A DNA stretch of 45,742 nt from Pseudomonas sp. HMWF021 (GCF_003061005.1 NZ_QAIK01000107.1:1-45742); one strand, 5' to 3'. Counted from the stretch's first letter, positions 9,224 to 19,448 are shown. Program-made: numbers and translations. The notes: generated by a model not told the origin, from the sequence alone.

Positions 9224-10807
9224 TTGAGCGAACTTCTCAACCGCCGCCTGGCTCTGCTCGGCGAGCGCGCCAACCTCTCTCTGCTCGAACAGTGCCTCCA
9301 CGGTATCGAACGTGAATGCCTGCGCGTGACCAGTGAAGGTCGTCTGGCGCAAACGCCGCACCCGGAAGCCTTGGGTTCCGCGCTGACCAACGAACAGATC
9401 ACCACCGACTATTCCGAGTCGTTGCTGGAATTCATCACACCGGCTCTGCCTGACCCCGCTGACACACTGGCGAGCCTGGACAGGATTCATCGTTTTGCCT
9501 ACAGCAAGCTCGGCAGCGAGTACCTGTGGAGTCCATCGATGCCGTGCCCGTTGCCGGCCGAGGAAGACATTCCGATTGCCTATTACGGCACCTCCAACAT
9601 CGGTCAGCTCAAGTATGTCTACCGCAAGGGCCTGGCCCTGCGTTACGGCAAGACCATGCAGTGCATCGCCGGGATCCACTACAACTTTTCCCTGCCGGAA
9701 AAGCTCTGGCCGTTGCTGCGCGAAGCCGAGGGGTTCGTCGGCACCGACCGCGATTTCCAGTCGTCGTCCTACATCGCGCTGATCCGTAACTTCCGCCGCT
9801 ACAGCTGGCTGCTGATGTACCTGTTCGGCGCTTCGCCAGCGCTGGACGCCGGCTTCCTGCGTGGCCGTTCGCATCAGCTGGAACAACTGGACCCGGACAC
9901 CCTGTACCTGCCGTATGCCACCAGCCTGCGCATGAGCGATCTCGGTTACCAGAGCAACGCTCAGGCCGGCCTGACGCCGTGCTACAACGATCTCGCGAGC
10001 TACACCGACAGCCTGCGCAAGGCCGTTGCTACGCCGTACCCGCCGTATGTCGAAGTCGGCACGCACAAGGATGGCGAGTGGGTGCAGTTGAACACCAACA
10101 TCTTGCAGATCGAAAACGAGTACTACTCCAACATCCGCCCCAAGCGCGTGACCTACACCGGCGAGCGGCCGATCCAGGCGCTGATGGCCCGTGGCATTCA
10201 GTACGTCGAAGTGCGTTGCCTGGACATCAACCCGTTTTTGCCGATGGGCATCGACGTCACCGAGTCGCGCTTCCTCGACGCGTTCCTGCTGTACTGCGCG
10301 CTCAACGACAGCCCGCTGCTGACCAGCACCTCGTGCGGCAACGCCACCTCGAACTTCCTCAGCGTGGTCAAGGAAGGCCGGCGTCCGGGCCTGCAGTTGC
10401 AGCGCGACGGTCAGGCAGTCGAGCTGAAGGAGTGGGCCGCCGAGCTGCTGGAGCAAATCGCTCCGCTGGCCGCCCTGCTTGATCAAAGCCACGGCGGCGA
10501 TGCGCACAACAAGGCGCTGGACGCGCAACTGGCCAAGGTCAAGGACCCATCCCTGACACCTTCGGCCCAGGTACTGGCGGCAATGGCCGAACACAAGGAA
10601 AGCTTCGCGCAGTTCTCCCTGCGTCAAAGCCAGGCACATGCCGAATTCTTCCGCAGCGAGCCGTTGGCGGCCGAGGAACAAGCAAAGTTTGAAGAACTGG
10701 CGCGTTCGTCGCTGGCGCAACAGGCGGAGCTTGAGCAGAACGAAGTCGGCGATTTCGACGTGTTTGTCGGGTCGTATCAGGCGAGCATTCTGGCGATCAG
10801 CAACTAG
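9224..10807 (+). CDS. gshA: Glutamate-cysteine ligase
   Basis: About 527 residues, the size of the enterobacterial/pseudomonad GshA. It begins [20 protein letters not shown] and carries [44 protein letters not shown] and [11 protein letters not shown], all typical of the family. It catalyses ATP-dependent joining of Glu and Cys, the first step of glutathione synthesis. The TTG at 9224 is preferred because AAGGA sits seven bases before it; a GTG at 9209 is an in-frame alternative adding five residues. It is a single gene followed by a REP palindrome. Confidence 0.95.
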   Translation: MSELLNRRLALLGERANLSLLEQCLHGIERECLRVTSEGRLAQTPHPEALGSALTNEQITTDYSESLLEFITPALPDPADTLASLDRIHRFAYSKLGSEYLWSPSMPCPLPAEEDIPIAYYGTSNIGQLKYVYRKGLALRYGKTMQCIAGIHYNFSLPEKLWPLLREAEGFVGTDRDFQSSSYIALIRNFRRYSWLLMYLFGASPALDAGFLRGRSHQLEQLDPDTLYLPYATSLRMSDLGYQSNAQAGLTPCYNDLASYTDSLRKAVATPYPPYVEVGTHKDGEWVQLNTNILQIENEYYSNIRPKRVTYTGERPIQALMARGIQYVEVRCLDINPFLPMGIDVTESRFLDAFLLYCALNDSPLLTSTSCGNATSNFLSVVKEGRRPGLQLQRDGQAVELKEWAAELLEQIAPLAALLDQSHGGDAHNKALDAQLAKVKDPSLTPSAQVLAAMAEHKESFAQFSLRQSQAHAEFFRSEPLAAEEQAKFEELARSSLAQQAELEQNEVGDFDVFVGSYQASILAISN

Positions 10808-10819
10808 GCGCTGTCTTTG

Positions 10820-10897
10820 AAAAGATCGCAGCCTTTGGCAGCTCCTACATGGGATATGGGCATGCCCTGTAGGAGCTGCCGAAGGCTGCGATCTTTT
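10820..10897. repeat. REP-type palindrome 4, between gshA and tauA
   Basis: Arms AAAAGATCGCAGCCTTTGGC and complement with CCGAAGG, centre ACATGGGATATGGGCATGCCCTGT. One mismatch between arms (TTTGG/CCGAA). It starts 13 bases after the gshA stop and is a plausible terminator. Confidence 0.82.
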
Positions 10898-10928
10898 GAT
10901 CTTTAGAGTTTTCCGCTCATAAGCTAAG

Positions 10929-10952
10929 TCTAAAAAGTTATTTATTTTTAGA
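10929..10952. promoter_or_regulatory. Inverted repeat upstream of tauA, possible regulator site
   Basis: TCTAAAAA-N8-TTTTTAGA, perfect eight-base arms in an A/T-rich region 64-87 bases before the tauA start. Sulfonate genes are commonly activated by the LysR-type proteins CysB or Cbl under sulfur limitation; whether this is such a site is inference. Confidence 0.4.
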
Positions 10953-11015
10953 TTCTTAGATCATTTAGTCTCCTTTCACGCCGATCATCGGTCGCCTGAC
11001 TTGGAGCACTCCCCC

Positions 11016-11993
11016 ATGAAACTGAATTTCCCGCTTCGCCTGCTGGCCGTGGCCTCGTTGGCTGCTGCGAGCTTTCTGGCGCAGGCCGCCGACCTCACCG
11101 TCGCCTACCAGACCACCGTTGACCCGGCGAAAGTCGCTCAGGCCGATGGCGCCTACGAGAAAGCCACCAAGGCCGACATCAGCTGGCGCAAGTTCGACAA
11201 CGGTGCCGACATCATCGCCGCCATTGCCTCCGGTGACGTGCAGATCGGTTACCTCGGTTCCAGCCCGTTGACCGCGGCGATCACTCGCAAGGTGCCGGTG
11301 GAAACCTTCCTCATCGCCACCCAGATCGGTGCTGCCGAAGCGCTGGTCGCTCGCGACGGCTCCGGCATCAAAACGCCGCAGGATCTGATCGGCAAGAAAA
11401 TCGCCGTGCCGTTCGTGTCTACCGGTCACTACAGCCTGCTCGCTGCGTTGAAGCACTGGAATATCGATCCGTCGAAAGTCACCGTGCTCAACCTCGCCCC
11501 GCCAGCGATCATTGCCGCTTGGAAACGCGGTGACATCGACGCGACTTACGTGTGGGATCCGGCACTCGGTGTCGCCAAGGAAAACGGCAAAGTGCTGATC
11601 ACCTCCGGCGAACTGGCCAAGTTCGGCGCGCCGACCTTCGATGCCTGGATCGTGCGCAAGGATTTTGCCGAGAAGCACCCGGAAATCGTCACCGCGTTCG
11701 CCAAGGTCACCCTCGACGCCTACGCCGACTACCGCAAGGATCCCAAAGCCTGGCTCGCCGACCAGTCCCACGTCGACAAACTGGTGAAGCTCTCCGGCGC
11801 CAAGGCCAGCGACATTCCATTGCTGCTGCAAGGCAACGTCTACCCGCTGGCGGCTGATCAGGTGATCACCCTCGGCGCGCCGACCACCAAAGCCATTACC
11901 GACACCGCCGCGTTCCTCAAGGAGCAAGGCAAGGTCGAAGCTGTCCTGCCGGACTACGCGCCGTACGTCAGCGCCAAATACATCACCAACTGA
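11016..11993 (+). CDS. tauA: Taurine ABC transporter periplasmic binding protein
   Basis: 325 residues from the ATG at 11016, with TTGGAG 11 bases upstream. A signal peptide ([20 protein letters not shown], cleavage after AQA near residue 24) precedes a SsuA/TauA-type binding domain: [37 protein letters not shown] and [13 protein letters not shown]. It binds taurine in the periplasm and hands it to TauBC. First gene of the tau operon, 16 bases before tauB. The family is certain; taurine as the substrate is supported by tauD downstream. Confidence 0.92.
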   Translation: MKLNFPLRLLAVASLAAASFLAQAADLTVAYQTTVDPAKVAQADGAYEKATKADISWRKFDNGADIIAAIASGDVQIGYLGSSPLTAAITRKVPVETFLIATQIGAAEALVARDGSGIKTPQDLIGKKIAVPFVSTGHYSLLAALKHWNIDPSKVTVLNLAPPAIIAAWKRGDIDATYVWDPALGVAKENGKVLITSGELAKFGAPTFDAWIVRKDFAEKHPEIVTAFAKVTLDAYADYRKDPKAWLADQSHVDKLVKLSGAKASDIPLLLQGNVYPLAADQVITLGAPTTKAITDTAAFLKEQGKVEAVLPDYAPYVSAKYITN

Positions 11994-12009
11994 TCGGGAG
12001 TTGACTGCG

Positions 12010-12804
12010 ATGGCCTTGCTACAGCTGGAGCGCATCAGCGCACAGTATCCCGGCAGCCCTGCACCGGTGCTGGCGGACATTTCCCTGACCCTCGGGCCTC
12101 AGCAGTTGCTGGTTGCCCTCGGCCCGTCCGGCAGTGGCAAGACTTCGCTGTTGAACCTGATTGCCGGTTTCGTCGAACCCAGCGCCGGGCGCATCACTCT
12201 CGACGGCGTGCCAGTCAAAGGCCCGAGCGCCGAGCGCGGCGTGGTGTTCCAGGACGACGCATTGCTGCCCTGGCAGGATGTGCTGGCCAACGTGGCTTTC
12301 GGTCTGGAGCTGGCGGGTGTCGCCAAAGACAAACGCGAACAGCGCGCTCGTGAAATGCTCGCGCTGGTCGACCTCACAGGTTTTGAACACCGCCGAATCT
12401 GGCAACTTTCCGGCGGCCAGAAGCAGCGCGTCGGCCTGGCCCGCGCGCTCGCCGCCGACCCGCGCGTGCTGCTGATGGACGAACCCTTCGGCGCCCTCGA
12501 CGCCTTCACCCGCGAGCAGATGCAGGAGCTGTTGCTGCAAGTCTGGCAGCGCACGGCCAAACCGGTGTTCCTGATTACCCACGACATCGAAGAAGCGGTG
12601 TTCCTCGCCACCGACCTGATTCTGCTGGCGCCGAATCCGGGGCAGATCGTCGAGCGTCTGCATCTGGATTTCGGTCAGCGCTACGCCGCCGGTGAGTCGG
12701 CGCGAGCGATCAAATCCGATCCGCGTTTTATCGAAACCCGCGAGCACGTGCTGAGCAAAGTGTTCTCGCAACGCAGCGCCGTACAACGGCAGGAGCGCGC
12801 ATGA
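12010..12804 (+). CDS. tauB: Taurine ABC transporter ATP-binding protein
   Basis: 264 residues. The nucleotide-binding domain shows Walker [10 protein letters not shown] (near residue 40), Q-loop [10 protein letters not shown], signature [15 protein letters not shown], Walker [15 protein letters not shown] and the switch His in [10 protein letters not shown]. It powers taurine import. The ATG at 12010 follows GGGAG by nine bases; a TTG at 12001 is less likely. The stop overlaps the tauC start (ATGA). Confidence 0.94.
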   Translation: MALLQLERISAQYPGSPAPVLADISLTLGPQQLLVALGPSGSGKTSLLNLIAGFVEPSAGRITLDGVPVKGPSAERGVVFQDDALLPWQDVLANVAFGLELAGVAKDKREQRAREMLALVDLTGFEHRRIWQLSGGQKQRVGLARALAADPRVLLMDEPFGALDAFTREQMQELLLQVWQRTAKPVFLITHDIEEAVFLATDLILLAPNPGQIVERLHLDFGQRYAAGESARAIKSDPRFIETREHVLSKVFSQRSAVQRQERA

Positions 12805-13634
12805 GCAGTTACGACGTTTCCGCCCCCGCAGTGAAAAGCCCATCGGTGGCGATTCCCGTGCGCCGCAGCCTCAGCACGCGGTGGATCAGCCTGCTGACCC
12901 TGTTCGCCTTGCTGGTGATCTGGTGGGCGGTGACCGCCACTGGTTTGATCGAACCGCTGTTCCTGCCACCACCCTCCGCCGTGCTGCAAAAAGGCTGGTT
13001 GCTCGCGACCACCGGTTACATGGATTCGACCCTGTGGCAGCACCTGGGCGCGAGCCTTAGCCGCATCGGTTTGGGCCTCGGTTTTGCGATTCTGACCGCA
13101 GTGCCGGTGGGCATTGCCATCGGTGCCAACCGCATTGCCCGTGGCGTGCTGGATCCGCTGATCGAGTTCTACCGGCCGATTCCTCCACTGGCTTATCTGC
13201 CACTGATCGTGATCTGGTGCGGCATTGGCGAGTTGTCGAAAGTGCTGCTGATCTACCTGGCGATTTTCGCGCCGATTGCCATCGCTACCGCGACCGGCGT
13301 GCGCACTGTCGACCCGGCGAAATTGCGCGCCGCGCAGTCGCTCGGTGCCACTCGCGCACAACTGATTCGCCATGTGATTTTGCCCAGCGCCCTGCCGGAC
13401 ATTCTCACCGGTGTGCGCATTGGTTTGGGCGTCGGCTGGTCGACCCTCGTCGCCGCTGAACTGATCGCCGCTACCAGCGGTTTGGGCTTCATGGTGCAGT
13501 CGGCCGCGCAATTTCTGGTCACCGATGTGGTGGTGCTGGGGATTCTGGTGATCGCCCTGATCGCCTTCGCCATGGAAATGGGCCTGCGTGCGCTGCAGCG
13601 CAAACTGGTGCCGTGGCACGGCCAGGCGCACTGA
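12801..13634 (+). CDS. tauC: Taurine ABC transporter permease
   Basis: 277 residues with about six membrane segments, starting at residue 33 after a hydrophilic N-terminus. The EAA loop that docks on the ATPase reads [19 protein letters not shown] followed by [17 protein letters not shown]. It forms the inner membrane channel for taurine. It overlaps tauB by four bases. After it comes a 94-base REP palindrome and then tauD, so the usual tight tauC-tauD link is broken. Confidence 0.93.
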   Translation: MSSYDVSAPAVKSPSVAIPVRRSLSTRWISLLTLFALLVIWWAVTATGLIEPLFLPPPSAVLQKGWLLATTGYMDSTLWQHLGASLSRIGLGLGFAILTAVPVGIAIGANRIARGVLDPLIEFYRPIPPLAYLPLIVIWCGIGELSKVLLIYLAIFAPIAIATATGVRTVDPAKLRAAQSLGATRAQLIRHVILPSALPDILTGVRIGLGVGWSTLVAAELIAATSGLGFMVQSAAQFLVTDVVVLGILVIALIAFAMEMGLRALQRKLVPWHGQAH

Positions 13635-13650
13635 ATAATTTATGAATCGT

Positions 13651-13744
13651 CCTGTGTAGGAGCTGCCGCAGGCTGCGATCTTTTGATCCTGATCTTTTAA
13701 AAACCAGATCAAAAGATCGCAGCCTGCGGCAGCTCCTACACAGG
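13651..13744. repeat. REP-type palindrome 5, inside the tau operon
   Basis: Arms CCTGTGTAGGAGCTGCCGCA and complement, the longest and most nearly perfect copy here, with GATCTTTTGATC on both inner ends. It lies between tauC and tauD and could stop or slow transcription into tauD or protect the tauABC mRNA end. Confidence 0.88.
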
Positions 13745-13774
13745 GTCGGTTATCCGGAATTGAAGAGAACCACC

Positions 13775-14617
13775 ATGAGCAGCCTGACCATCACCCCCTT
13801 AAGCTCGGCCCTCGGCGCGCAGATCAGCGGCGTCGACGTCAGCCAGCCGTTGAACCTGGAACAGCGCGACGCCATCGAGCAGGCGCTGCTCAAGCATCAA
13901 GTGCTGTTCTTCCGCAACCAGCCGATCGAGCCTTCGCAACAGGCGCGTTTCGCCGCGTATTTTGGCGACCTGCACATTCACCCGATCTATCCGAACGTGC
14001 CGGAACAGCCCGAAGTGCTGATCCTCGACACCGCCGTCACCGACGTCCGTGACAACGCGATCTGGCACACCGACGTGACCTTCCTGCCGACCCCGGCGAT
14101 GGGCGCGGTGCTCAGCGCCAAGTTGCTGCCGGAGTTTGGTGGCGACACCTTGTGGGCCAGCGGGATTGCCGCGTACGAAGCGCTGTCGGCGCCGATGAAA
14201 ACCCTGCTCGAAGGGCTGACCGCGACCCACGACTTCACTCGCTCGTTTCCGCTGGAGCGTTACGGCAATACGCCAGAAGCGCTGGCGCAGTGGGAAGAGG
14301 CACGGCGCAAGAATCCACCGCTGTCGCACCCGGTGATCCGCACGCACCCGGTGAGCGGGCGCCGCTCGTTGTTCGTCAACGAAGGCTTCACCTCGAAGAT
14401 CAACGAGTTGTCGGATACCGAGAGCGAGGCGATTCTGAAATTTCTGTTCGCCCACGCAACCCGCCCGGAATTCACCATTCGCTGGCGCTGGCAGCAGGAC
14501 GACATTGCGTTTTGGGATAACCGCGTGACCCAGCATTACGCGGTGGATGATTACCGCCCGGCACGACGGGTGATGCAGCGGGCGACGGTGTTGGGGGATG
14601 TGCCGTTCTTCAGATAA
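13775..14617 (+). CDS. tauD: Taurine dioxygenase (Fe(II)/2-oxoglutarate)
   Basis: 280 residues, like E. coli TauD (283). The iron ligands are visible: H98 and D100 in [11 protein letters not shown] and H254 in [13 protein letters not shown], with the 2-oxoglutarate-binding Arg nearby at 265 or 269 ([10 protein letters not shown]). It oxidises taurine to sulfite and aminoacetaldehyde, releasing sulfur. The ATG at 13775 was chosen over a TTG at 13760. It lies 140 bases after tauC with a REP in between. Strong match. Confidence 0.93.
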   Translation: MSSLTITPLSSALGAQISGVDVSQPLNLEQRDAIEQALLKHQVLFFRNQPIEPSQQARFAAYFGDLHIHPIYPNVPEQPEVLILDTAVTDVRDNAIWHTDVTFLPTPAMGAVLSAKLLPEFGGDTLWASGIAAYEALSAPMKTLLEGLTATHDFTRSFPLERYGNTPEALAQWEEARRKNPPLSHPVIRTHPVSGRRSLFVNEGFTSKINELSDTESEAILKFLFAHATRPEFTIRWRWQQDDIAFWDNRVTQHYAVDDYRPARRVMQRATVLGDVPFFR

Positions 14618-14649
14618 GACCCGATTTCCTCGTTGTCTGAACTGACCCC

Positions 14650-14738
14650 TTCGCGGGCAAGCCCGCTCCCACAGGTACAGCACCGTTCACAGACTTTGTG
14701 TACGACTGGAATCCTGTGGGAGCGGGCTTGCCCGCGAA
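14650..14738. repeat. REP palindrome of the GGGCAAGCCCGC class, between tauD and the aldo/keto reductase gene
   Basis: Arms TTCGCGGGCAAGCCCGCTCC (extending to CACAGG) and complement, perfect, about 37 bases of loop. This is a different class from the GATCGCAGCC repeats. It lies between two convergent genes. Confidence 0.85.
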
Positions 14739-14777
14739 AGCGTCAATGCAGGCGCCAGATCAACCGGCGCCTGACAA

Positions 14778-15815
14778 TTATTCCGCCGTCGAAGGCTTCT
14801 CCCACAGATTGATCCCGCCCTCCTGGGCAAAGCGGTCGATCTCCGCCAGTTCCTCGGCACTGAAGCTCAGGTTCTTCAACGCCCCGACGTTCTCGATGAT
14901 CTGCTCCGGCCGGCTCGCGCCGATCAGCGCCGAGGTCACTCGCGGATCACGCAGGGTCCAGGCCAGCGCCAGTTGCGCCAGGCTCTGGCCGCGACGCTTG
15001 GCGATCTCGTTCAACGCACGCACGTGGGCAATGTTGGCCTCGGACAGGTGCGAAGCCTGCAGCGAACCGCCGCCCGGGCGATTGACCCGCGCATCCGCCG
15101 GCACGCCGTTGAGGTACTTGTCGGTCAGCAGACCTTGCGCCAGCGGCGTGAACGCAATGACGCCAGTGCCGAGCTCTTCGGTGGTGTCGAGCAGGTCTTT
15201 TTCCACCCAGCGATTGAGCAGGTTGTACGCTGGCTGATGAATCAGCAGCGGCACTTTCCACTCCTTGAGCAGCGCTGCCATTTCACGGGTTTTCACCCCT
15301 GAATACGACGAGATGCCGATGTACAACGCCTTGCCCTGCTGCACGGCGGTGGCGAGGGCGCTGGCAGTTTCTTCCAGCGGGGTGTCCGGGTCGAAGCGGT
15401 GCGAATAGAAGATATCCACGTAGTCCAGACCCAGGCGCTGCAGGCTCTGGTCGAGACTGGCCAGCACGTATTTGCGCGAACCGCCGCCCTGGCCGTACGG
15501 GCCAGGCCACATGTCCCAACCGGCCTTGCTCGAGATGATCAGCTCATCGCGGTACTGCTTGAAATCTTCACGCAACAAACGACCGAAATTGATCTCGGCG
15601 CTGCCGTACGGCGGGCCGTAGTTGTTGGCCAGGTCGAAGTGGTTGATCCCCAGGTCGAACGCGGTGCGCAGCAGGGCACGCTGGGTGTCGATCGGCGTGC
15701 TGTCGCCGAAGTTGTGCCACAGGCCCAACGACAACGCCGGCAGCACCAGACCGCTGCGGCCGACGCGGCGGTAAGGGATGGAGTCGTAGCGGTTTTCGGC
15801 AGCGGTGTAAGTCAT
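14778..15815 (-). CDS. Aldo/keto reductase (YghZ/L-glyceraldehyde-3-phosphate reductase-like)
   Basis: 345 residues, the size of the YghZ branch. The catalytic tetrad can be seen: Asp and Tyr in FDLANNYGPPYGSAE, Lys in IISSKAGWDMWPGPYG, His in DIFYSHRFDPDTP. The C-terminal NADPH-binding block is ALIGASRPEQIIENVGAL. These enzymes reduce reactive aldehydes and keto compounds with NADPH. It is the last gene of a leftward set (receptor, monooxygenase, reductase); an 86-base gap with a perfect hairpin precedes it, so it may be co-transcribed in part. A role with the monooxygenase product is inference. Confidence 0.85.
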   Translation of the reverse strand: MTYTAAENRYDSIPYRRVGRSGLVLPALSLGLWHNFGDSTPIDTQRALLRTAFDLGINHFDLANNYGPPYGSAEINFGRLLREDFKQYRDELIISSKAGWDMWPGPYGQGGGSRKYVLASLDQSLQRLGLDYVDIFYSHRFDPDTPLEETASALATAVQQGKALYIGISSYSGVKTREMAALLKEWKVPLLIHQPAYNLLNRWVEKDLLDTTEELGTGVIAFTPLAQGLLTDKYLNGVPADARVNRPGGGSLQASHLSEANIAHVRALNEIAKRRGQSLAQLALAWTLRDPRVTSALIGASRPEQIIENVGALKNLSFSAEELAEIDRFAQEGGINLWEKPSTAE

Positions 15816-15866
15816 CGAATCCTCTCTTGTTTGATTAACAGCAAATTGAGGGTGAATCCCAATTTT

Positions 15867-15894
15867 GTGGTGAGGGGATAAATCCCCTCACCAC
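15867..15894. terminator. Perfect hairpin between the monooxygenase and aldo/keto reductase genes
   Basis: GTGGTGAGGGG-ATAAAT-CCCCTCACCAC, an 11-base perfect stem with a six-base loop. Neither side has a T-run in the direction of these genes, so it may attenuate or stabilise mRNA rather than end transcription. Confidence 0.5.
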
Positions 15895-15901
15895 AGGGTG
15901 T

Positions 15902-17221
15902 TTACACAAATCTGTTTTGCGGTCGGGCAAGGCCCAGGTTCTCGCGCAAGGTCCGACCCTCATACTCGGTTCTGAACAACCCACGCCGTTGCAGTTCCGG
16001 CACCACGCCATGGGTGAAATCTTCCAGCCCGCCCGGCAGGTGCGGCACCAGCACATTGAAACCGTCCGCCGCGCCCTGTTCGAACCACGCCTGCAAGCGA
16101 TCGGCGATCTGCGCCGGGGTGCCGACCAGGCTGTAATGCCCACGCCCACCGGCAATCCTGCGGCCCAATTCGGCGAGGGTCAGGTTCTCCCGGCCCGCCA
16201 GGTCAGTCAGCAATTTCTGCCGGCTCTGCTGGCCGCTGTCGGTCAGCGGTAACTCGGGCAACGGTCCGTCCAGCGGGTATTTCGACAAGTCGAAGTTGCC
16301 CAGCATACGCCCAAGCAACGCCACGCCAACCTCCGGCTCGACCAATTGCTGAAACGTTTCACATTTTTCCTGCGCTTCGGCTTCTGTCTGCCCGACGACG
16401 ACAAACACCCCGGGCATGATTTTCAGTGAATCGGCACTGCGCCCGTATTTGGTCAGGCGTCCCTTGAGGTCGGCGTAGAACGCCTGCGCGCCGGCCAACG
16501 ACGTCTGCGCGGTGAACACCACCTCAGCGGTTTGAGCCGCCAGTTCGCGCCCGGTTTCGGATGAACCGGCCTGCACGATCACCGGTTGTCCCTGCGGCGA
16601 GCGCGCCACGTTCAGCGGGCCTTTCACCCGAAAGTGTTCACCGACATGATCCAGCACATGCAGCTTCGCTGGGTCGTAATACGCGCCGCTGGCCTTGTCC
16701 CGCACGAAGGCATCGTCCTCCCAACTGTCCCACAGCCCGGTGACCACCTGATGAAACTCCCGGGCGCGGCTGTAGCGTTCGGCGTGGGCGATGTGCTCTT
16801 CGCGCCCGAAATTCAGCGCTTCGGCAGCGTTGTCCGAAGTCACCAGATTCCACCCCGCACGCCCGCCCGACAGATGATCAAGCGAGGCGAATTTGCGCGC
16901 CACGTGGTACGGCTCGTTGTAGCTGGTGGTCGCCGTGGCGATCAGGCCGATGTGTTCGGTGACGGCGCTCAGGGCCGAGAGCAGAGTCAGCGGCTCGAAG
17001 TGATCGGAGCGCGCCATGCGGCTGGCGATGGTCTGGGTCGGCGCGGCAACGCTGTCGGCGACGAACAGCGCATCGAACTTCGCCGCCTCGGCGATCTGCG
17101 CCAGACGCTTGTAGTGGGCGAAATCCAGCCCGGCATTGGCCGGCACCTGCGGGTGACGCCACGCGGCGACGTGGTGCCCGGTGGCCATGAGAAAGGCGCC
17201 GAGTTTCAGCTGTCTGCTCAT
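15902..17221 (-). CDS. NtaA/SnaA/DszA-family FMN-dependent monooxygenase
   Basis: 439 residues from the ATG at 17221. It has the flavin luciferase-like fold of this family: LKLGAFLMATGHHVAAWRHP, FDALFVADS, EPLTLLSALSAVTEHIGLIAT, SGGRAGWNLVTSDN and the C-terminal VGTPAQIADRLQAWFEQGAADGF. Relatives use FMNH2 from a separate reductase to oxidise nitrilotriacetate, EDTA, dibenzothiophene sulfone and similar compounds; the substrate here is unknown. The frame is open further upstream into the receptor gene, but MSRQLKLGAF is the family start and it follows the receptor stop by one base, so they form an operon. No flavin reductase gene is seen nearby. Confidence 0.87.
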   Translation of the reverse strand: MSRQLKLGAFLMATGHHVAAWRHPQVPANAGLDFAHYKRLAQIAEAAKFDALFVADSVAAPTQTIASRMARSDHFEPLTLLSALSAVTEHIGLIATATTSYNEPYHVARKFASLDHLSGGRAGWNLVTSDNAAEALNFGREEHIAHAERYSRAREFHQVVTGLWDSWEDDAFVRDKASGAYYDPAKLHVLDHVGEHFRVKGPLNVARSPQGQPVIVQAGSSETGRELAAQTAEVVFTAQTSLAGAQAFYADLKGRLTKYGRSADSLKIMPGVFVVVGQTEAEAQEKCETFQQLVEPEVGVALLGRMLGNFDLSKYPLDGPLPELPLTDSGQQSRQKLLTDLAGRENLTLAELGRRIAGGRGHYSLVGTPAQIADRLQAWFEQGAADGFNVLVPHLPGGLEDFTHGVVPELQRRGLFRTEYEGRTLRENLGLARPQNRFV

Positions 17222-17222
17222 C

Positions 17223-19448
17223 TCAGAAATCCTTGCGCAATTGCACGCCGAAGTAGCGCTCGTCATCCCGTGGCACGGCGCGGTAGATGTAGTTGCCGCC
17301 GCTGGCGAGCAGGGGTGAATAAGATTTGTCGGCGAGGTTCTTGCCCAGCAGCGCCACGCGCCAGCCGTTGCTGTAATCGGCGAGAGCGACGCTGGCGTTC
17401 CAGATGCCGTAGGCACCTTGTTTGGTGTCGGCGTTCTGACTGATGTCGTACTGCACCTCGCTCTGCCAGCTGTAGTCGGTGCCGAGTTCGATATCGAGGC
17501 CGTTGTCCAGCGGGATGCTGTAATCGGCGCGCACGTAGCTTTTCCAGTCGGGGCTGAACGGCAACGGCTTGCCATTGACGTTGCACGACGCCGCAGCCCC
17601 CGCCGGGCAGCTGAATTGGTCGATGCGCGCGCGGGTGTAGGCCAGCGCCCCGGAGAACTTCAGTTGCTGGGTCGCCTGCAAGGCGTAATCGAGTTCGACG
17701 CCTTCGGTGCTGACGCTGCCGGCGTTGATCAGACGCGTCACCACTTGCCCGGCGACCGTGTCGAAAAAGTTCGCCTGGTAGTTGTCGTAATCGCTGTGGA
17801 ACACCGCGAGATTGGTGGTCAGCCGGTTGCTCCAGCTGGTGGCCTTGATCCCTGCCTCCCAGGTGTTCGAGGTTTCCGGCTTCAGCGCCTCGGTGTCACG
17901 CGGCTGCATGTTGAAGAACACGTTGTACGCCGGGCCTTTGTAGCCGCGCGAATAGGTCAGGTACGTGGTGACGGCATCACTGAGGTCGTACTGCACGCCA
18001 AGCCGGCCGGACCAGCCGTCCTCGTCCACCGAGCCGGAACTGCTGGTGGCCGGTTGAATGCCGCTGACCGTGGTCGCCGAGGTCGAGACGCGGCGGTGAT
18101 CGTATTCCAGATCATCGTGGGTGTAGCGCAGGCCGGCGATGCCACGCAGGTCCGAAGTGAAGTTCAGCGTGGCTTCGCCAAATGCGGCGTAGCTGTCGCT
18201 GGTGGTGCTGTAATCGGCGACGCCACGGTCGGTGCGCGTGGTGGTGGTCAAGGTGCGCTGATAGGTCTCGTCGTCCTTGCCGTGCATATAGAACAGGCCA
18301 CCGACGTACTCTAGGAATTCACCTTTCGGCGAGGCCAGGCGCAGCTCCTGCGAGTACTGATCGAAGGCCAGGGCGCCCTTGTCGGCGGTGCCGGGGAACG
18401 CCGGGGTGATCGTGCTCAGCCGATCGCCGTCCTGATACTGAGTGTTGTCCCAGCCGCGCCACGCGGTGATCGAGGTCAAGGTGTAATCGCCCAGTTGCCA
18501 GTCGAGCTGGCCGGACAGGCCTTTGTTGGTGTCCTCGACGTGAGTGCGGGTGTCGGTGTTGATGTCACGGTTGTGGCTGGTCGCGTTCACCGGGCTCAGC
18601 GCGTTGGCGAAGGCCGGGGTCAGCGATTTGCTGACGACGCCATTGGGGCCGTCGTCGTGGGACTGCATGTAGTCGGCGATCAGGGTGAAGGTCACGTCAT
18701 CGTTCGGGGTGAATTCGAGTTTGCCGCGCACACCGCGATGGTTGTAGCCGTTGACCTCCTGGCCGTTGTGCTGGTTATCGACGTTGCCGTCGTAAGTGCC
18801 GAACAGGGTGCTGATCGAACCCTTGAGCGTGTCCGGTATCAGGCTGCCACCGATGCCGAAACGGGTGCGGCTTTCGTTACCGCTGTAGTACGACTGGTCG
18901 ATGTAACCGTGGATCTCGTTGGTCGGCGCCTTGCTGGTGATGTTGAGCACACCGGCCGAGGCGTTCTTGCCGAACAGCGTGCCCTGCGGGCCACGCAGCA
19001 CTTCGACGCGCTCCAGATCCAGCAGGTCGAGAGTCGATTGACCGGGACGCGCGTAGACCACGCCATCGATCACCGTGGCCACCGTTGGCTCGACGCCGGG
19101 GGAGGTGGAAATCGTACCGACGCCCCGCACGAACAACGAGGTGTCCTTGTTCGACGCACCGGTACGGAAATTCAGTGACGGCACCTGCTGGACGATGCTC
19201 GCCACGCCGTTACGGTTGTCGCGTTCCAGTTGTTCGCCATCGATCACCGAGACTGCCACCGGCACCTTTTGCAGTGACTCTTCACGGCGGGTGGCAGTGA
19301 CCGTGACGGACTTGAGGGTTGGCTCCTGATCGCTGCTGTCGGCGGCGAAAGTATCGGCCAGGGGCAACGCCGCCAGCCCGGTAAAAATCCAGCCAGCGGC
19401 GCGAATCGATTGCGCCAGTTTGTGTGTCGCCCCAGGAATGTTGTGCAT
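17223..19448 (-). CDS. TonB-dependent outer membrane receptor
   Basis: 741 residues. The signal region (SIRAAGWIFTGLAALPLADT, cleavage near AFAAD) is followed directly by a TonB-box-like LKSVTVTATRREES, a plug domain (VPVAVSVIDGEQLERD, ERVEVLRGPQGTLFGKNASA) and a 22-strand barrel ending in RYFGVQLRKDF. There is no N-terminal signalling (STN) domain, so it does not regulate its own sigma factor. It imports an unknown ligand. It is the first gene of the leftward set and divergent from a LacI-type regulator; this and the lack of a Fur box argue against a siderophore and for an organic substrate. Confidence 0.88.
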   Translation of the reverse strand: MHNIPGATHKLAQSIRAAGWIFTGLAALPLADTFAADSSDQEPTLKSVTVTATRREESLQKVPVAVSVIDGEQLERDNRNGVASIVQQVPSLNFRTGASNKDTSLFVRGVGTISTSPGVEPTVATVIDGVVYARPGQSTLDLLDLERVEVLRGPQGTLFGKNASAGVLNITSKAPTNEIHGYIDQSYYSGNESRTRFGIGGSLIPDTLKGSISTLFGTYDGNVDNQHNGQEVNGYNHRGVRGKLEFTPNDDVTFTLIADYMQSHDDGPNGVVSKSLTPAFANALSPVNATSHNRDINTDTRTHVEDTNKGLSGQLDWQLGDYTLTSITAWRGWDNTQYQDGDRLSTITPAFPGTADKGALAFDQYSQELRLASPKGEFLEYVGGLFYMHGKDDETYQRTLTTTTRTDRGVADYSTTSDSYAAFGEATLNFTSDLRGIAGLRYTHDDLEYDHRRVSTSATTVSGIQPATSSSGSVDEDGWSGRLGVQYDLSDAVTTYLTYSRGYKGPAYNVFFNMQPRDTEALKPETSNTWEAGIKATSWSNRLTTNLAVFHSDYDNYQANFFDTVAGQVVTRLINAGSVSTEGVELDYALQATQQLKFSGALAYTRARIDQFSCPAGAAASCNVNGKPLPFSPDWKSYVRADYSIPLDNGLDIELGTDYSWQSEVQYDISQNADTKQGAYGIWNASVALADYSNGWRVALLGKNLADKSYSPLLASGGNYIYRAVPRDDERYFGVQLRKDF

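Noticed and set aside
9107..10720. Long minus-strand open frame opposite gshA (537 codons)
   Set aside because: Antisense shadow of gshA in high-GC DNA; composition rich in Gln, His and Val as expected from complementing GC-biased codons.
10808..11000. Possible tRNA or other structured RNA between gshA and tauA
   Set aside because: The folding is explained by the REP palindrome; no cloverleaf or CCA-like end found here or elsewhere in the window.
17222..17575. N-terminal extension of the flavin monooxygenase into the receptor gene
   Set aside because: The extension overlaps the end of the receptor coding sequence and is not family-like; MSRQLKLGAF at 17221 is a natural start one base after the receptor stop.
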